Shown here: positions 54,848 through 62,940 of the stretch, piece by piece
How positions within the stretch are numbered: position 1 is the first letter of the stretch
Layout of the letters: each line of letters begins with the position of its first letter
Assembly (NCBI RefSeq): GCF_001953885.1
Contig: NZ_MQUS01000007.1
Coordinates: forward strand, 191,104-255,103
Reading direction: 5' to 3'
Source: Streptomyces sp. IMTB 2501
GTDB taxonomy: Bacteria; Actinomycetota; Actinomycetes; Streptomycetales; Streptomycetaceae
DNA: 64,000 nt
Program-made: the position numbers and the translations under genes
Notes under the pieces: model-generated
The model's input: the letters and a program-made list of their open reading frames with translations, nothing else
Databases searched by the model: none
Told to the model about the DNA's origin: nothing

Positions 54848-55189
54848 CTACGGGCGCGGGTGACGCGGCTCGTACAGGGCGAGTTCGCCGCCGCCCGGCA
54901 GGCGGAGGGCGGTCACCCGGCCCCAGCGCGCCTCCTCCACCGGACGGGTGAACTCCACTCCGCGCTCGGCGAGTTGACTACGGGTCGCGTCGAGGTCGTC
55001 GCACATCAGCATCAGCTCGTGCGAGGACTCGCCGTCGGTGGGGTGACAGGCCACCTCGGCGGGCGGCGCCTTGAAGATGAGCCAGCCGCGGCCCGCGTCG
55101 ACGTAGTTCCAGCAGAGGGTGCCGCGCAGAAAGGCCCGGTCGGCCTCCGGGTCCCTGCTGTAGAGCACCACATGTGCACCGTTGATCAC
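54848..55189 (-). CDS. VOC-family protein (glyoxalase/bleomycin-resistance fold)
   Basis: 113 residues. A single VOC unit: AHVVLYSRDPEADRAFLRGTL, the middle segment GRGWLIFKAPPAEVACHPTDGESSHELMLMCDDLDATRSQLAERGVEF, and WGRVTALRLPGGGELALYEPRH. His and Glu positions suit a metal or ligand site, but no enzyme can be named. The ATG at 55189 begins directly at the first strand. It is convergent with the transporter gene and stands alone. Confidence 0.85.
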   Translation of the reverse strand: MINGAHVVLYSRDPEADRAFLRGTLCWNYVDAGRGWLIFKAPPAEVACHPTDGESSHELMLMCDDLDATRSQLAERGVEFTRPVEEARWGRVTALRLPGGGELALYEPRHPRP

Positions 55190-55400
55190 GCGCGGAGGTT
55201 AGTGCGGCCGGCGGGGCCGGACAAGCACCGGACCCGCATCAGGGCCGTTCTGTCCTTCCCGGGGACCATCGGCCCCTGGTGTGTCCGACCGGGCGGGCGC
55301 AGGCTTGCGGCGGCGGACGAAGGAACTGGTCCTCGCCGGCGGCCCGCCGTCCGCCTCAGCGCACTGAGCACGTCGCACAGCACAGGAACGAGGTGGCACG

Positions 55401-55826
55401 ATGACCGCCGCACACACCGCATCCACGCCCACCGCCGGGCGGCACTGGGCGAGCGGGCTGACAGCCTTCGGCGCGGTCCTGCTGGTCCTCGCCGGGATAC
55501 TGAACATCTTCCGCGGCATCATGGCGATCGCGCAGGACGACGTGTTCCTCGTGACACGCGGCTATGTCTTCCGGTTCGACCTCACGGGGTGGGGCTGGGT
55601 CCATCTGGTCCTGGGCGTCGTCGCGCTGCTCGTGGGCCTCGGCCTCTTCCGGGGTGACCTGTGGGCGCGGGTCTGCGGCGTGGCCATCGCCTCGCTGATC
55701 ATCGTCGCCAACTTCCTCTCCCTGCCGTACTACCCGGTCTGGTCGATCGTTCTGATCGCGTTCTCCGGATTCATCATCTGGGCCCTGTGCGTGGGGCGGG
55801 ACGGCGCCTCCAGCCCGTTCGACTGA
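55401..55826 (+). CDS. Four-helix membrane protein of unknown function
   Basis: 141 residues. Four hydrophobic segments (about 20-42, 64-84, 90-110, 113-132) with GLTAFGAVLLVLAGILNIFRGIMAI and GWGWVHLVLGVVALLVGLGLF. It matches the small actinobacterial membrane family sometimes labelled DUF7144. AACGAGGTGGCACG precedes the ATG. Function unknown; no operon partner. Confidence 0.82.
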   Translation: MTAAHTASTPTAGRHWASGLTAFGAVLLVLAGILNIFRGIMAIAQDDVFLVTRGYVFRFDLTGWGWVHLVLGVVALLVGLGLFRGDLWARVCGVAIASLIIVANFLSLPYYPVWSIVLIAFSGFIIWALCVGRDGASSPFD

Positions 55827-55955
55827 GGACCAGGGGCGACGCACCGTCGCAGAGCCGACCCGCGGGGGGCCTGACCGATGAGTTGGAGAGCAGGGCGGTC
55901 TTCTGGCTGCTCGCCGCGGGACTTCGGACTGCGGGACGAGGGCCGGCTGCCGGGC

Positions 55956-56552
55956 TCAGGGAGCCGGGGCCACCGCCGCGTCGAGCAGCGGCCCGAGTTC
56001 CCGTACCGCCGTGGTCAGGGGTCGTACGTCGTGTTCGGCGCGAGACATCAGGATCGCGCCCTCCAGGGTGCTGATCATCAGCGTGGCCAGGGAGTCGGCC
56101 CGGTCCGTGAGGACGCCCAGGTCGGTCAGGGCCTCGGCGAGCGGGGTCCGCCAGGCCGTGAACGCGGCGGCGACGGCCTCCCGGGTCGCGCCGCCCGCGG
56201 AGGCGCAGTCGACGGTGGCGGCGGCGACCGGGCAGCCCGTCGCGAAGCCGTCCGCCGTGTACTCGTCGGTCCACTGCGTGACCATCGCCGCGAACAGCCC
56301 GCCCGGTGTCGGCTCGTCGAGCCCCTCAAGAAAGCGCGCGATCCGTTTGCCCGCGTACCGTCCGGCCCACCCGACCGCCTCGTTGACCAGCTGTTCCTTC
56401 CCGCCCGGGAAGTAGTGCTGGAGCGAGCCGCGTGGTGCGCCGGCGTGCGCGGCGACCTCGCGCATACCGGTCGCGGCGACACCGTCGCGCCGGATGAGCT
56501 GGGCCGCGCTGAAGACCATCCGCTCCCGCGGACCCCGTCGAACCTCGCCCAT
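55956..56552 (-). CDS. TetR-family regulator
   Basis: 198 residues. The HTH is RERMVFSAAQLIRRDGVAATGMREVAAHAGAPRGSLQHYFPGGKEQLVNEAVGWAG (about 9-64), the LQHYFPGGKEQL form typical of YxaF/LmrA-like regulators; the C-terminal half has GFATGCPVAAATVDCAS, a hallmark of that subfamily. The ATG at 56552 follows GGAGG; the in-frame start at 56597 adds 15 residues and removes that spacing. It is divergent from an NAD(P)-dependent oxidoreductase gene, with two TATGAC-N4-GTCATA sites between, so it probably represses both genes. Confidence 0.9.
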   Translation of the reverse strand: MGEVRRGPRERMVFSAAQLIRRDGVAATGMREVAAHAGAPRGSLQHYFPGGKEQLVNEAVGWAGRYAGKRIARFLEGLDEPTPGGLFAAMVTQWTDEYTADGFATGCPVAAATVDCASAGGATREAVAAAFTAWRTPLAEALTDLGVLTDRADSLATLMISTLEGAILMSRAEHDVRPLTTAVRELGPLLDAAVAPAP

Positions 56553-56599
56553 CGCCGGCCTCCGTTCCTCGCCGCGGCCCCTCTCTACGACCGGCACTC

Positions 56600-56642
56600 T
56601 ATGACCGGCGTCATAACGGCGGCTACTATGACAGCGGTCATA
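56600..56642. promoter_or_regulatory. Two TATGAC-N4-GTCATA operators
   Basis: TATGACCGGCGTCATA (56600-56615) and TATGACAGCGGTCATA (56627-56642) are identical in their arms and 27 bp apart centre to centre, between the divergent TetR and oxidoreductase starts. Confidence 0.85.
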
Positions 56643-56671
56643 GTCGGCTGCCGGAGTGAAGGGCGGTCCCC

Positions 56672-57550
56672 GTGGACGTCGGTTTCATCGGTCTCGGAGT
56701 GATGGGCCGGCCCATGGCGCGGCGCCTGCTGTCCGCCGGCACTCCCCTGGTGGTCTGGAACCGGACCCCGGAGCGCGCCGCGCCCCTGCGCTCGGCCGGG
56801 GCCACGGTCGCCGCGGACGCCGGCGAGGTGTTCGCGCGGGCGGACGTGGTGCTGCTGATGCTCGCCGACGAGGCCGCGACGGACGCCGTGCTCGGCCGCG
56901 GCACCCCCGCCCTCGCCGCACGCGTCGCGGGACGCACCGTCGTCCACATGGGCACCACCTCTCCCGAGTACTCCCACGCCCTGGAGACCGGCATCCGCGC
57001 CGCCGGCGGCCGGTACGTCGAGGCACCCGTGTCCGGATCACGTGTCCCGGCCGAGGAGGGACAGCTGGTGGCGATGCTCGCCGGCGAGCAGGACGCCGTG
57101 GCCGCCGTACGACCGCTGCTGGCGCCGTTGTGCCGGGAGACCTTCGTGTGCGGGCCGGCGCCCCGCGCGCTGCTGATGAAGCTGTCCGTGAACCTCTTCC
57201 TGATCACCCTGGTGACCGGACTGACCGAGGCGTTCCACTTCGCCGAGCGGCAGGGCCTGGACCGGCGGCTGTTCCTGGAGGTCCTGGACGCGGGCCCCAT
57301 GGCCAGCGGCGTCTCCCGGATGAAGGCGCCGAAGCTGCGCGAGCGGGACTTCGCGGTGCAGGCGGCGGCGCTGGACGTACTGAAGAACAACCGGCTCATC
57401 GCCGAGGCGGCACGCAGGGCACGGCTGGCCTCGCCGCTCCTCGATGTGTGCCACGCCCTGTTCGAGGAGACGGTGGCGCAGGGGCACGGCGGCGAGGACA
57501 TGGTCGCCGTGCTGCGCGCGATCGAGGCGCGGACCGCCGGGGCGTCGTAG
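56672..57550 (+). CDS. 3-hydroxyisobutyrate-dehydrogenase-like NAD(P)-dependent oxidoreductase
   Basis: 292 residues. The Rossmann start is [20 protein letters not shown], then [18 protein letters not shown], the substrate motif [22 protein letters not shown] and the catalytic Lys region [14 protein letters not shown]. It belongs to the beta-hydroxyacid dehydrogenase family (3-hydroxyisobutyrate, tartronate semialdehyde or imine-reductase-like members). The GTG at 56672 begins 30 bp after the second operator. The paired TetR suggests induction by a specific compound. The substrate is unknown. Confidence 0.87.
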   Translation: MDVGFIGLGVMGRPMARRLLSAGTPLVVWNRTPERAAPLRSAGATVAADAGEVFARADVVLLMLADEAATDAVLGRGTPALAARVAGRTVVHMGTTSPEYSHALETGIRAAGGRYVEAPVSGSRVPAEEGQLVAMLAGEQDAVAAVRPLLAPLCRETFVCGPAPRALLMKLSVNLFLITLVTGLTEAFHFAERQGLDRRLFLEVLDAGPMASGVSRMKAPKLRERDFAVQAAALDVLKNNRLIAEAARRARLASPLLDVCHALFEETVAQGHGGEDMVAVLRAIEARTAGAS

Positions 57551-57564
57551 CCGGTCGCCGCGGG

Positions 57565-58002
57565 TCAGCGCTTCGGGGCGCCGTAGACCCGGTCCACGTG
57601 CAGGCGCACCACGAGGCGCCGGTCGCGGACCATCGCGGCCCGGTAGTCGTCCCAGTCCGGGTGTTCGCCGAGCACGTCCCGGTAGAGGCGGACCAGTTCC
57701 TCGACGGTGTCGTCGTGCGGGTCCGCGGCGACCGGGGACAGTTCGGCCGTGCCCTCGGCGACGGTGTACGCCCAGCGGTCGGCGCTGGTGACGTGGTACG
57801 AGGCGCGGGGGTCGCGGCGCAGGTTGCGGGTCTTGGCGCGGTCGTCCGTGACGGAGATCCGGATGATCCGCTCGTCGGGGTCGTAGGCGTGGCTGACGTT
57901 GGACAGCTGGGGGCGGCCGTCGCGCTTGAGCGTGACCAGGACGCCGCCGTGGCCCGCCGAGAGCAGTTCGAGCAGTGCGTCCTGCGTGGTGTCGTGAGTC
58001 AT
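57565..58002 (-). CDS. PPOX-class F420/FMN-binding protein
   Basis: 145 residues. A split-barrel flavin fold: GGVLVTLKRDGRPQLSNVSHAYDPDERIIRISVTDDRAKTRNLRRDPRASYHV, then EELVRLYRDVLGEHPDWDDYRAAMVRDRRLVVRLHVDRVYG. It is typical of the actinobacterial F420-dependent family (TIGR03618-like). The ATG at 58002 starts MTHDTTQDALLELL. It lies 14 bp from the convergent oxidoreductase stop. The substrate is unknown. Confidence 0.88.
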   Translation of the reverse strand: MTHDTTQDALLELLSAGHGGVLVTLKRDGRPQLSNVSHAYDPDERIIRISVTDDRAKTRNLRRDPRASYHVTSADRWAYTVAEGTAELSPVAADPHDDTVEELVRLYRDVLGEHPDWDDYRAAMVRDRRLVVRLHVDRVYGAPKR

Positions 58003-58077
58003 AACACCGTCAACTCACCGGAGCGGGCACCGCATTCCCCCATGCCAGGCACGGGGTTCCCGCACGCCAGAGCCCAG

Positions 58078-58114
58078 TAGACAGTGTCTACCGACGACTG
58101 GTAGACACTGTCTA
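58078..58114. promoter_or_regulatory. 15-bp inverted repeat reaching the start codon of a tetR gene
   Basis: TAGACAGTGTCTACC (58078-58092) and GGTAGACACTGTCTA (58100-58114) are perfect inverted repeats with a 7-bp spacer. Each arm also contains the inner palindrome AGACA-GTGTCT or AGACAC-TGTCT. The right arm ends on the A of the ATG. A -10-like TAGACA (58102-58107) lies at the correct distance for transcription starting at the ATG. Confidence 0.88.
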
Positions 58115-58695
58115 TGACTGAGTCCGACATCGGGTTGCGGGAACGTCTGGTCGACGTGGGCGTGGAACTGCTGGCCGCCGAGGGGCTGCGGGCGCTGACC
58201 CTGCGGGAGATCGCCCGGCGCGCCGGCGTCTCGCACGGGGCGCCGCGCCGCTACTTCCCCACGCATCTGGAACTGCTGTCGGCCATCGCGCGGCGCGGCT
58301 TCGCCGACCTCGCCGAGCGGGCGCGCACGACGCTCGCGCACGCGGCTGCCGAGCCCCGGGCGCGGGTGGCGGCACTGGCGCGGACGTATCTGGAGTTCGC
58401 GCTGGACGACCCCGGCATGTACGAGCTGATGTTCCGTCACGATCTGCTGGAGAGCGGGCATCTGGGACTGCGGGAGACAAGTCTTCCCTTGTTCGGAGTG
58501 CTCGCGGGCCTGGTCGGCGAGGCGCGGCCCGAGGCCGATGCGCGCCGGGCGGCGGGCGCGCTGTGGGCGAATCTGCACGGCCTCGCCCAGCTGTGGCGCT
58601 GGCAAAGCCTCCAACTCGCTGTCGGGGGCGATGACCTGGGGGCTCTGCTCGATGCGGTACTGGTGGCGCACCTGGGCGCGGAGGGCGGCCGGTGA
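58114..58695 (+). CDS. TetR-family regulator, probably translated from a leaderless mRNA
   Basis: 193 residues. HTH: LRERLVDVGVELLAAEGLRALTLREIARRAGVSHGAPRRYFPTHLELLSAIARRGF (about 8-63). The C-terminal domain includes ARTYLEFALDDPGMYELMFRHDLL, the TetR_C_33-like WHG-type pattern. No Shine-Dalgarno sequence precedes the ATG; instead the operator arm abuts it, which fits a leaderless transcript. The stop overlaps the start of the MFS exporter (GTGA), so the regulator and exporter form one autoregulated unit, the classic drug-resistance arrangement. Confidence 0.9.
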   Translation: MTESDIGLRERLVDVGVELLAAEGLRALTLREIARRAGVSHGAPRRYFPTHLELLSAIARRGFADLAERARTTLAHAAAEPRARVAALARTYLEFALDDPGMYELMFRHDLLESGHLGLRETSLPLFGVLAGLVGEARPEADARRAAGALWANLHGLAQLWRWQSLQLAVGGDDLGALLDAVLVAHLGAEGGR

Positions 58696-60095
58696 ACCGG
58701 CGGTGGACGCTGGCGAGCAGCGTCGCGGGGGCGGTGGTCGTCGCGCTCGACGGTACGGTTCTCACGGTCGCGCAGCCGTGCCTGCAAAGGGAGTTGGGCG
58801 CGTCGCTGGCCGAGGTGCAGTGGACCAGCACGGCGTATCTCGTCGCGGTGGCGAGCCTGCTGGTGTTCGCGGGGCGGCTCGGTGACCGGTACGGGCAGCG
58901 ACGGGTGTTCGCGCTCGGCATGCTGGGGTTCGGGGTGGCGTCGGCGGGGATCGGGGTCGCGCCCGGTGTGGGCTGGGTGATCGGACTGCGGGCGTTCCAA
59001 GGGGTGTTCGGGGCGCTGTTGCAGCCGGCCACTCTGGGCATGCTGCGGGCCGCGTTCCCGCCGGACCGGCTGGCCACGCCGCTCGCCGTGCGGACCGCCG
59101 CGATCGGGCTGGCGGCGGCCGCGGGTCCGCTGGTGGGCGGGGCACTGGTGACGGATCTGGGCTGGCGGGCGGTGTTCTTCGTCAACGTACTGCCTGCGCT
59201 CGTCTTCGGCCTGCCGGCCCTGTCGCGTCCACAGCGCACGCCTGCGGGCCCCCGCGCTCCGCTGGACGTACCGGGTGCCGTGCTGCTCGCGGTGACCCTG
59301 TGCTGCCTGGTGCACGCACTGACCGTACGGCCGGTTTCCTGGCCGGGGCTCGCCGTCGCCGCGGTCGCCGCCGCCGTCCTCCTACGGCACGAACGGCGTA
59401 CGGCGAGTCCGCTGCTGTCGCCCGCGGTCACCGGTTCACGGGCGACCGGGGCGGCGCTCGGTGTCCTGGTCGTCGTCTCCGCGGCCCTGTTCGGCGCCCT
59501 CTTCGTGGCCACCTACGTCCTGCAACGCCGCCTGGGACTCGACCCGTTGCACAGCGCGCTGCGCAGTCTGCCGCTGGCGGTGCTGATGGTGGTGTCCGCC
59601 GCGCTGTGCCCCGTACTGCTGCGTCGCCTCGCGGCGCGCGGTACGACGACGGTGGCGACGGCGCTGCTCGCGCTCGGTGTCCTCGCGCTGTCCGCAGCCA
59701 CGTCCGCACCGGCGTTCGGCTGTGCGTTCGCGCTGCTCGGCGCCGGGTTCGGGACGGTGATGGTGGCGGCCACCCAGGTGGTCGTACGGCGGGCGGAGGT
59801 GGCGGAAGCCGGAGTGGCGGGCGGGCTGCAGCAGACGGCGCTGAACGTCGGCCCGGCGGTGGGGGTGGCGACGGCGAGCACGCTGATGGGCACCGGAACC
59901 GGGCCCGCACTGCTCGCGCTGGCGGGCGTCGCGGCGCTCGGCGTGCCCCTGGCGCGCGCGCTGCCCGGAACCGACGGCGAGGATGCGCTCCCCGGGACCG
60001 GCGGCGAGCGTGCCACGTCCGCGTCCGACGGCGTCGTGTCGATCACACCCGCCGCTGATGAGCGGGTCCGCGACGGTGCTCCTGCGGGACGATGA
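58692..60095 (+). CDS. MFS exporter (DHA2/EmrB-like)
   Basis: 467 residues, about 13-14 helices. Motifs: VVALDGTVLTVAQPCLQREL (family D1-like motif at helix 1), SLLVFAGRLGDRYGQRRVFALG (loop 2-3 signature) and FQGVFGALLQPATLGMLRAAFP with AIGLAAAAGPLVGGALV (antiporter motif C). It should expel drugs or a self-made toxic compound by proton exchange. The last 45 residues are a hydrophilic tail with two DALPGT-type repeats. The GTG overlaps the tetR stop by 4 bp, so both genes are controlled from the operator at 58078-58114. Confidence 0.92.
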   Translation: MNRRWTLASSVAGAVVVALDGTVLTVAQPCLQRELGASLAEVQWTSTAYLVAVASLLVFAGRLGDRYGQRRVFALGMLGFGVASAGIGVAPGVGWVIGLRAFQGVFGALLQPATLGMLRAAFPPDRLATPLAVRTAAIGLAAAAGPLVGGALVTDLGWRAVFFVNVLPALVFGLPALSRPQRTPAGPRAPLDVPGAVLLAVTLCCLVHALTVRPVSWPGLAVAAVAAAVLLRHERRTASPLLSPAVTGSRATGAALGVLVVVSAALFGALFVATYVLQRRLGLDPLHSALRSLPLAVLMVVSAALCPVLLRRLAARGTTTVATALLALGVLALSAATSAPAFGCAFALLGAGFGTVMVAATQVVVRRAEVAEAGVAGGLQQTALNVGPAVGVATASTLMGTGTGPALLALAGVAALGVPLARALPGTDGEDALPGTGGERATSASDGVVSITPAADERVRDGAPAGR

Positions 60096-60159
60096 GCAAC
60101 GGGTGCGTTCCCGGCGGTAGTCGGGGAGGCAGCGTGGACCAGGCGACCGGAGGAGAGCG

Positions 60160-61383
60160 ATGGCAGAGCTGCGGCAGGAAGTCGACCCGGACGAGGCGGG
60201 GCTGGACGGCAAGGCGCTGGACCGCCTGGACCGGGAGGTCGCCGACCAAGTCGACCGGGGCCGGCTGCCCGGCTTTCTCGTGGCCGTGTCCCGCGGCGGC
60301 CGGGTCGCCCATCTCACCACGTACGGCCGGCGCGATGTGGCGGCCGGGCTGCCGGTCGAGACGGACACCCTGTGGCGGATCTACTCGATGACCAAGCCGG
60401 TCACCGCGGTCGCCGTGCTGCTGCTGGCGGAGGAGGGCGGGCTGTCGCTGGACGACCCGCTCGACCGCTACGTGCCGGCGTTCGCCGAACCCGTTGTGTA
60501 CGAGAGCGGTTCGGGCACGGACATGTGTACCCGTCCGGCGGCCGGCCCGATCCTGATCCGGCATCTGCTCACCCACACCGCGGGCCTGACGTTCGGTTTC
60601 TACCACCGGCACCCGGTCGACGCCCTCTATCGCGCGTCCGGTCTCACGTACTCGGTCCCGCCGGGCGCGGATCTGGCCGAGACGGTCGAGGTGTACGCGC
60701 GAAGGCCGTTGCAGTTCGAACCGGGCACGCAGTGGAACTACTCGGTCGCCTCGAATGTGCTGGGCCGGGTGATCGAGGTGGTGTCGGGGCAGCCACTGGA
60801 CACGTTCTTCGCCGAGCGGATCCTGCGTCCGCTCGGCATGACCGACACCGGCTTCCGCATCGAGCCCGAACAGGCGGACAGACTGGCCGAGTTGTACGGC
60901 GAGACGGACGAGGGCGGGATCGAGCCGGTGCCGGGGCTGCCGGTGCGCGGCCGGCCGCGGTTCCTGTCCGGCAGCGGCGGCCTGGTCTCCTCGGCGTACG
61001 ACTTCCACCGGTTCATGGAGTTGCTGCGCCGCGGCGGCGAACTGGACGGTGTCCGGCTGCTGTCCGCGGACTCGGTCGCGCTGATGACCCGCAACCAGCT
61101 GCCCGGCGGCGCCGTCCTGCGCACCTTCGGCGCCCCCGTCCACCAGGAGCCCGGCAACGACGGGCTCGGCTTCGGATTCAACGTGTCGGTGGTGACCGAC
61201 CCGTCCCGCACCCTGGCGCCGTCCAGCCCCGGCACGTACGGCTGGACGGGCGCGGCGACGACCGCGTTCTGGGTCGATCCGGCGCACGAGCTGACGGTGC
61301 AGTTCATGACGCAGGTACGCCCGAAGACGCTGAAGATCTTCCCGGAGCTGCGGCGGCTGGTGCACGAGGCACTGGTGGACTGA
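60160..61383 (+). CDS. Serine hydrolase of the beta-lactamase / class C (esterase) family
   Basis: 407 residues, no signal peptide, so cytoplasmic. Active-site elements: YSMTKPVTAVAVLLLAEEGGLSLDDPL (SxxK with catalytic Ser), WNYSVASNVLGRVIEVVSG (Tyr in the YxN-like position) and YGWTGAATTAFWVDP near the C-terminus in the KTG-box position (WTG). The KTG Lys is not present, as in EstB-type carboxylesterases, so an esterase or transesterase is likelier than a beta-lactamase. GGAGGAGAGCG precedes the ATG. It follows the exporter gene after 64 bp on the same strand and may share its transcript. Confidence 0.87.
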   Translation: MAELRQEVDPDEAGLDGKALDRLDREVADQVDRGRLPGFLVAVSRGGRVAHLTTYGRRDVAAGLPVETDTLWRIYSMTKPVTAVAVLLLAEEGGLSLDDPLDRYVPAFAEPVVYESGSGTDMCTRPAAGPILIRHLLTHTAGLTFGFYHRHPVDALYRASGLTYSVPPGADLAETVEVYARRPLQFEPGTQWNYSVASNVLGRVIEVVSGQPLDTFFAERILRPLGMTDTGFRIEPEQADRLAELYGETDEGGIEPVPGLPVRGRPRFLSGSGGLVSSAYDFHRFMELLRRGGELDGVRLLSADSVALMTRNQLPGGAVLRTFGAPVHQEPGNDGLGFGFNVSVVTDPSRTLAPSSPGTYGWTGAATTAFWVDPAHELTVQFMTQVRPKTLKIFPELRRLVHEALVD

Positions 61384-61391
61384 CCGGGCCG

Positions 61392-61423
61392 GGCGCCCGC
61401 CGTCCGTGGGGGCGGCGGGCGCC
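61392..61423. terminator. Bidirectional hairpin terminator
   Basis: GGCGCCCGCCG (61392-61402) pairs perfectly with CGGCGGGCGCC (61413-61423), between the convergent hydrolase and GTP cyclohydrolase genes. Confidence 0.85.
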
Positions 61424-61441
61424 GAACCGGCCGGCCGGCCT

Positions 61442-62113
61442 TCAGGAGCCGTGGGCGACGGCGTCCAGGTGGGGCAGGATGTGGTCCAGCCGCTCCCGCT
61501 TGGTGCGCAGATAGGTGATGTTGCTCTCGCACGGCTCGATCAGCAGCGGCACCCGCTCGGCGACCTGGATGCCGTGCCGTACCAGCGCCTCCCGCTTGCG
61601 CGGGTTGTTGGACATCAGGCGTACCGAGCGCACCCCGAGGTCGCGCAGGATCTCGGCCGCGACGCGGTAGTCGCGGGCGTCGACGGGCAGGCCGAGCGCG
61701 AGGTTCGCCTCCACCGTGTCCAGGCCCTCCGCCTGCAGGGCCATCGCGCGCAGCTTGGCGAGCAGTCCGATGCCGCGGCCCTCGTGGCCCCTCAAGTAGA
61801 CGACGACGCCGCTGCCTTCGGCGACGACGGCGCGCAGCGCCGAGGCCAGCTGGTCGCCGCACTCGCAGTGCCGGGAGCCGAACGCGTCCCCGGTCAGGCA
61901 CTCCGAGTGCAGCCGGGTCAGCACGTTCTCGGCGCCGATCTCGCCGTACACCAGGGCCACTTGCTCGTCACCGCGGTCGTGGTCCAGGTAGCCGATCGCC
62001 TGGAATTTCCCGTACACGGTGGGCAGCGGTGCATTCACCACGCGTTCCGCACCCGAACGCCGCGGGGACTTTGTGCCGAGTACGCCGAGGTTGACGCCGG
62101 TGTTTTCTGTCAT
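61442..62113 (-). CDS. ribA: GTP cyclohydrolase II (single-domain)
   Basis: 223 residues, only the cyclohydrolase domain, without the DHBP-synthase half found in the bifunctional riboflavin enzyme. Motifs: RLHSECLTGDAFGSRHCECGDQL (three zinc Cys), GVVVYLRGHEGRGIGLLAKLRAM (catalytic Arg and Tyr region) and VRLMSNNPRKREAL. It opens GTP to 2,5-diamino-6-ribosylamino-pyrimidinone 5'-phosphate, the first step to riboflavin and to some pterin-like or deazaflavin products. The ATG at 62113 follows TTAGGAA. It is divergent from a creatininase-family gene 38 bp away rather than with rib genes, which suggests a specialised pathway. Confidence 0.93.
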   Translation of the reverse strand: MTENTGVNLGVLGTKSPRRSGAERVVNAPLPTVYGKFQAIGYLDHDRGDEQVALVYGEIGAENVLTRLHSECLTGDAFGSRHCECGDQLASALRAVVAEGSGVVVYLRGHEGRGIGLLAKLRAMALQAEGLDTVEANLALGLPVDARDYRVAAEILRDLGVRSVRLMSNNPRKREALVRHGIQVAERVPLLIEPCESNITYLRTKRERLDHILPHLDAVAHGS

Positions 62114-62151
62114 GATCTGATTCCTAAGCAGAGACGAAAGGCCGTGAAAAG

Positions 62152-62940
62152 ATGAGTGGTTCGGGCGCGCGTGCGGCGGCAGGCGGGGGGACGAACAGCG
62201 TGGCGCACGGGGTGGTGCCGACGGACACCACGGACGACGTGACGGCGCGGGGGGCGGGCGTTTCAGCACAGGTCGCCGTCCTTCCCGTCGGCAGTTTCGA
62301 ACAGCACGGTCCGTTCCTTCCGCTGGCTACCGACACGCTCGTCGCCTGTGCCGTGGCTCGGGAGATCGCCGCCGCGTACCCGGTGCACCTCCTTCCTCCG
62401 GTGACGGTCTCCTGCTCGCACGAGCATGCGCAATGGCCGGGGACCGTCAGCATCTCCGCCGTGACCCTCCATGCGGTGGTCTCGGACATCGCGGCGTCGC
62501 TGCGCCGTTCGGGCGTCGACGCGCTCGTCGTGGTCAACGGGCACGGCGGCAACTACGTCCTGGGCAACGTCGTCCAGGAGGCGTCCGCGCGCGGTGAGCG
62601 GATGGCGCTGTTCCCGGCCGTAGAGGACTGGGAGGCGGCGCGTGAGCGGGCCGGGGTGCGCACCTCGCTGCTCACCGACATGCACGCGGGGGAAATCGAG
62701 ACCTCGATTCTGCTGCACGCTCATCCCGAATTCGTCCGCCCTGGTTACGAGTCCGCCGATTTCACCGCTGACGACCGTCGTCATCTGCTCACCGTGGGAA
62801 TGTCCGCCTATACCGAATCGGGCGTCATCGGCCGTCCTTCCCTGGGGTCGGCGGAAAAGGGGAAGGAACTGCTGGCGAGCCTGGCGGAATCCTTCGAGTC
62901 GTATGTCGCGTTGCTCACCTCCGGGCGGGAACGCGGGTAG
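62152..62940 (+). CDS. Creatininase-family amidohydrolase
   Basis: 262 residues. Motifs: VAVLPVGSFEQHGPFLPLATDTLVACAVA (metal Glu, His, Asp), SCSHEHAQWPGTVSI, VVVNGHGGNYVLGNVVQEA (His) and TDMHAGEIETSILLHAHPEFVR (metal Glu). Members include creatinine amidohydrolase, MftE and the archaeal formamide hydrolase ArfB, which acts on the product of a GTP cyclohydrolase. The 36 N-terminal residues are Gly/Ala-rich and not family-like; a GTG near 62200 is an alternative start that would widen the promoter gap to ribA. The 3' end overlaps an antisense membrane-protein gene by 133 bp. Confidence 0.85.
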   Translation: MSGSGARAAAGGGTNSVAHGVVPTDTTDDVTARGAGVSAQVAVLPVGSFEQHGPFLPLATDTLVACAVAREIAAAYPVHLLPPVTVSCSHEHAQWPGTVSISAVTLHAVVSDIAASLRRSGVDALVVVNGHGGNYVLGNVVQEASARGERMALFPAVEDWEAARERAGVRTSLLTDMHAGEIETSILLHAHPEFVRPGYESADFTADDRRHLLTVGMSAYTESGVIGRPSLGSAEKGKELLASLAESFESYVALLTSGRERG

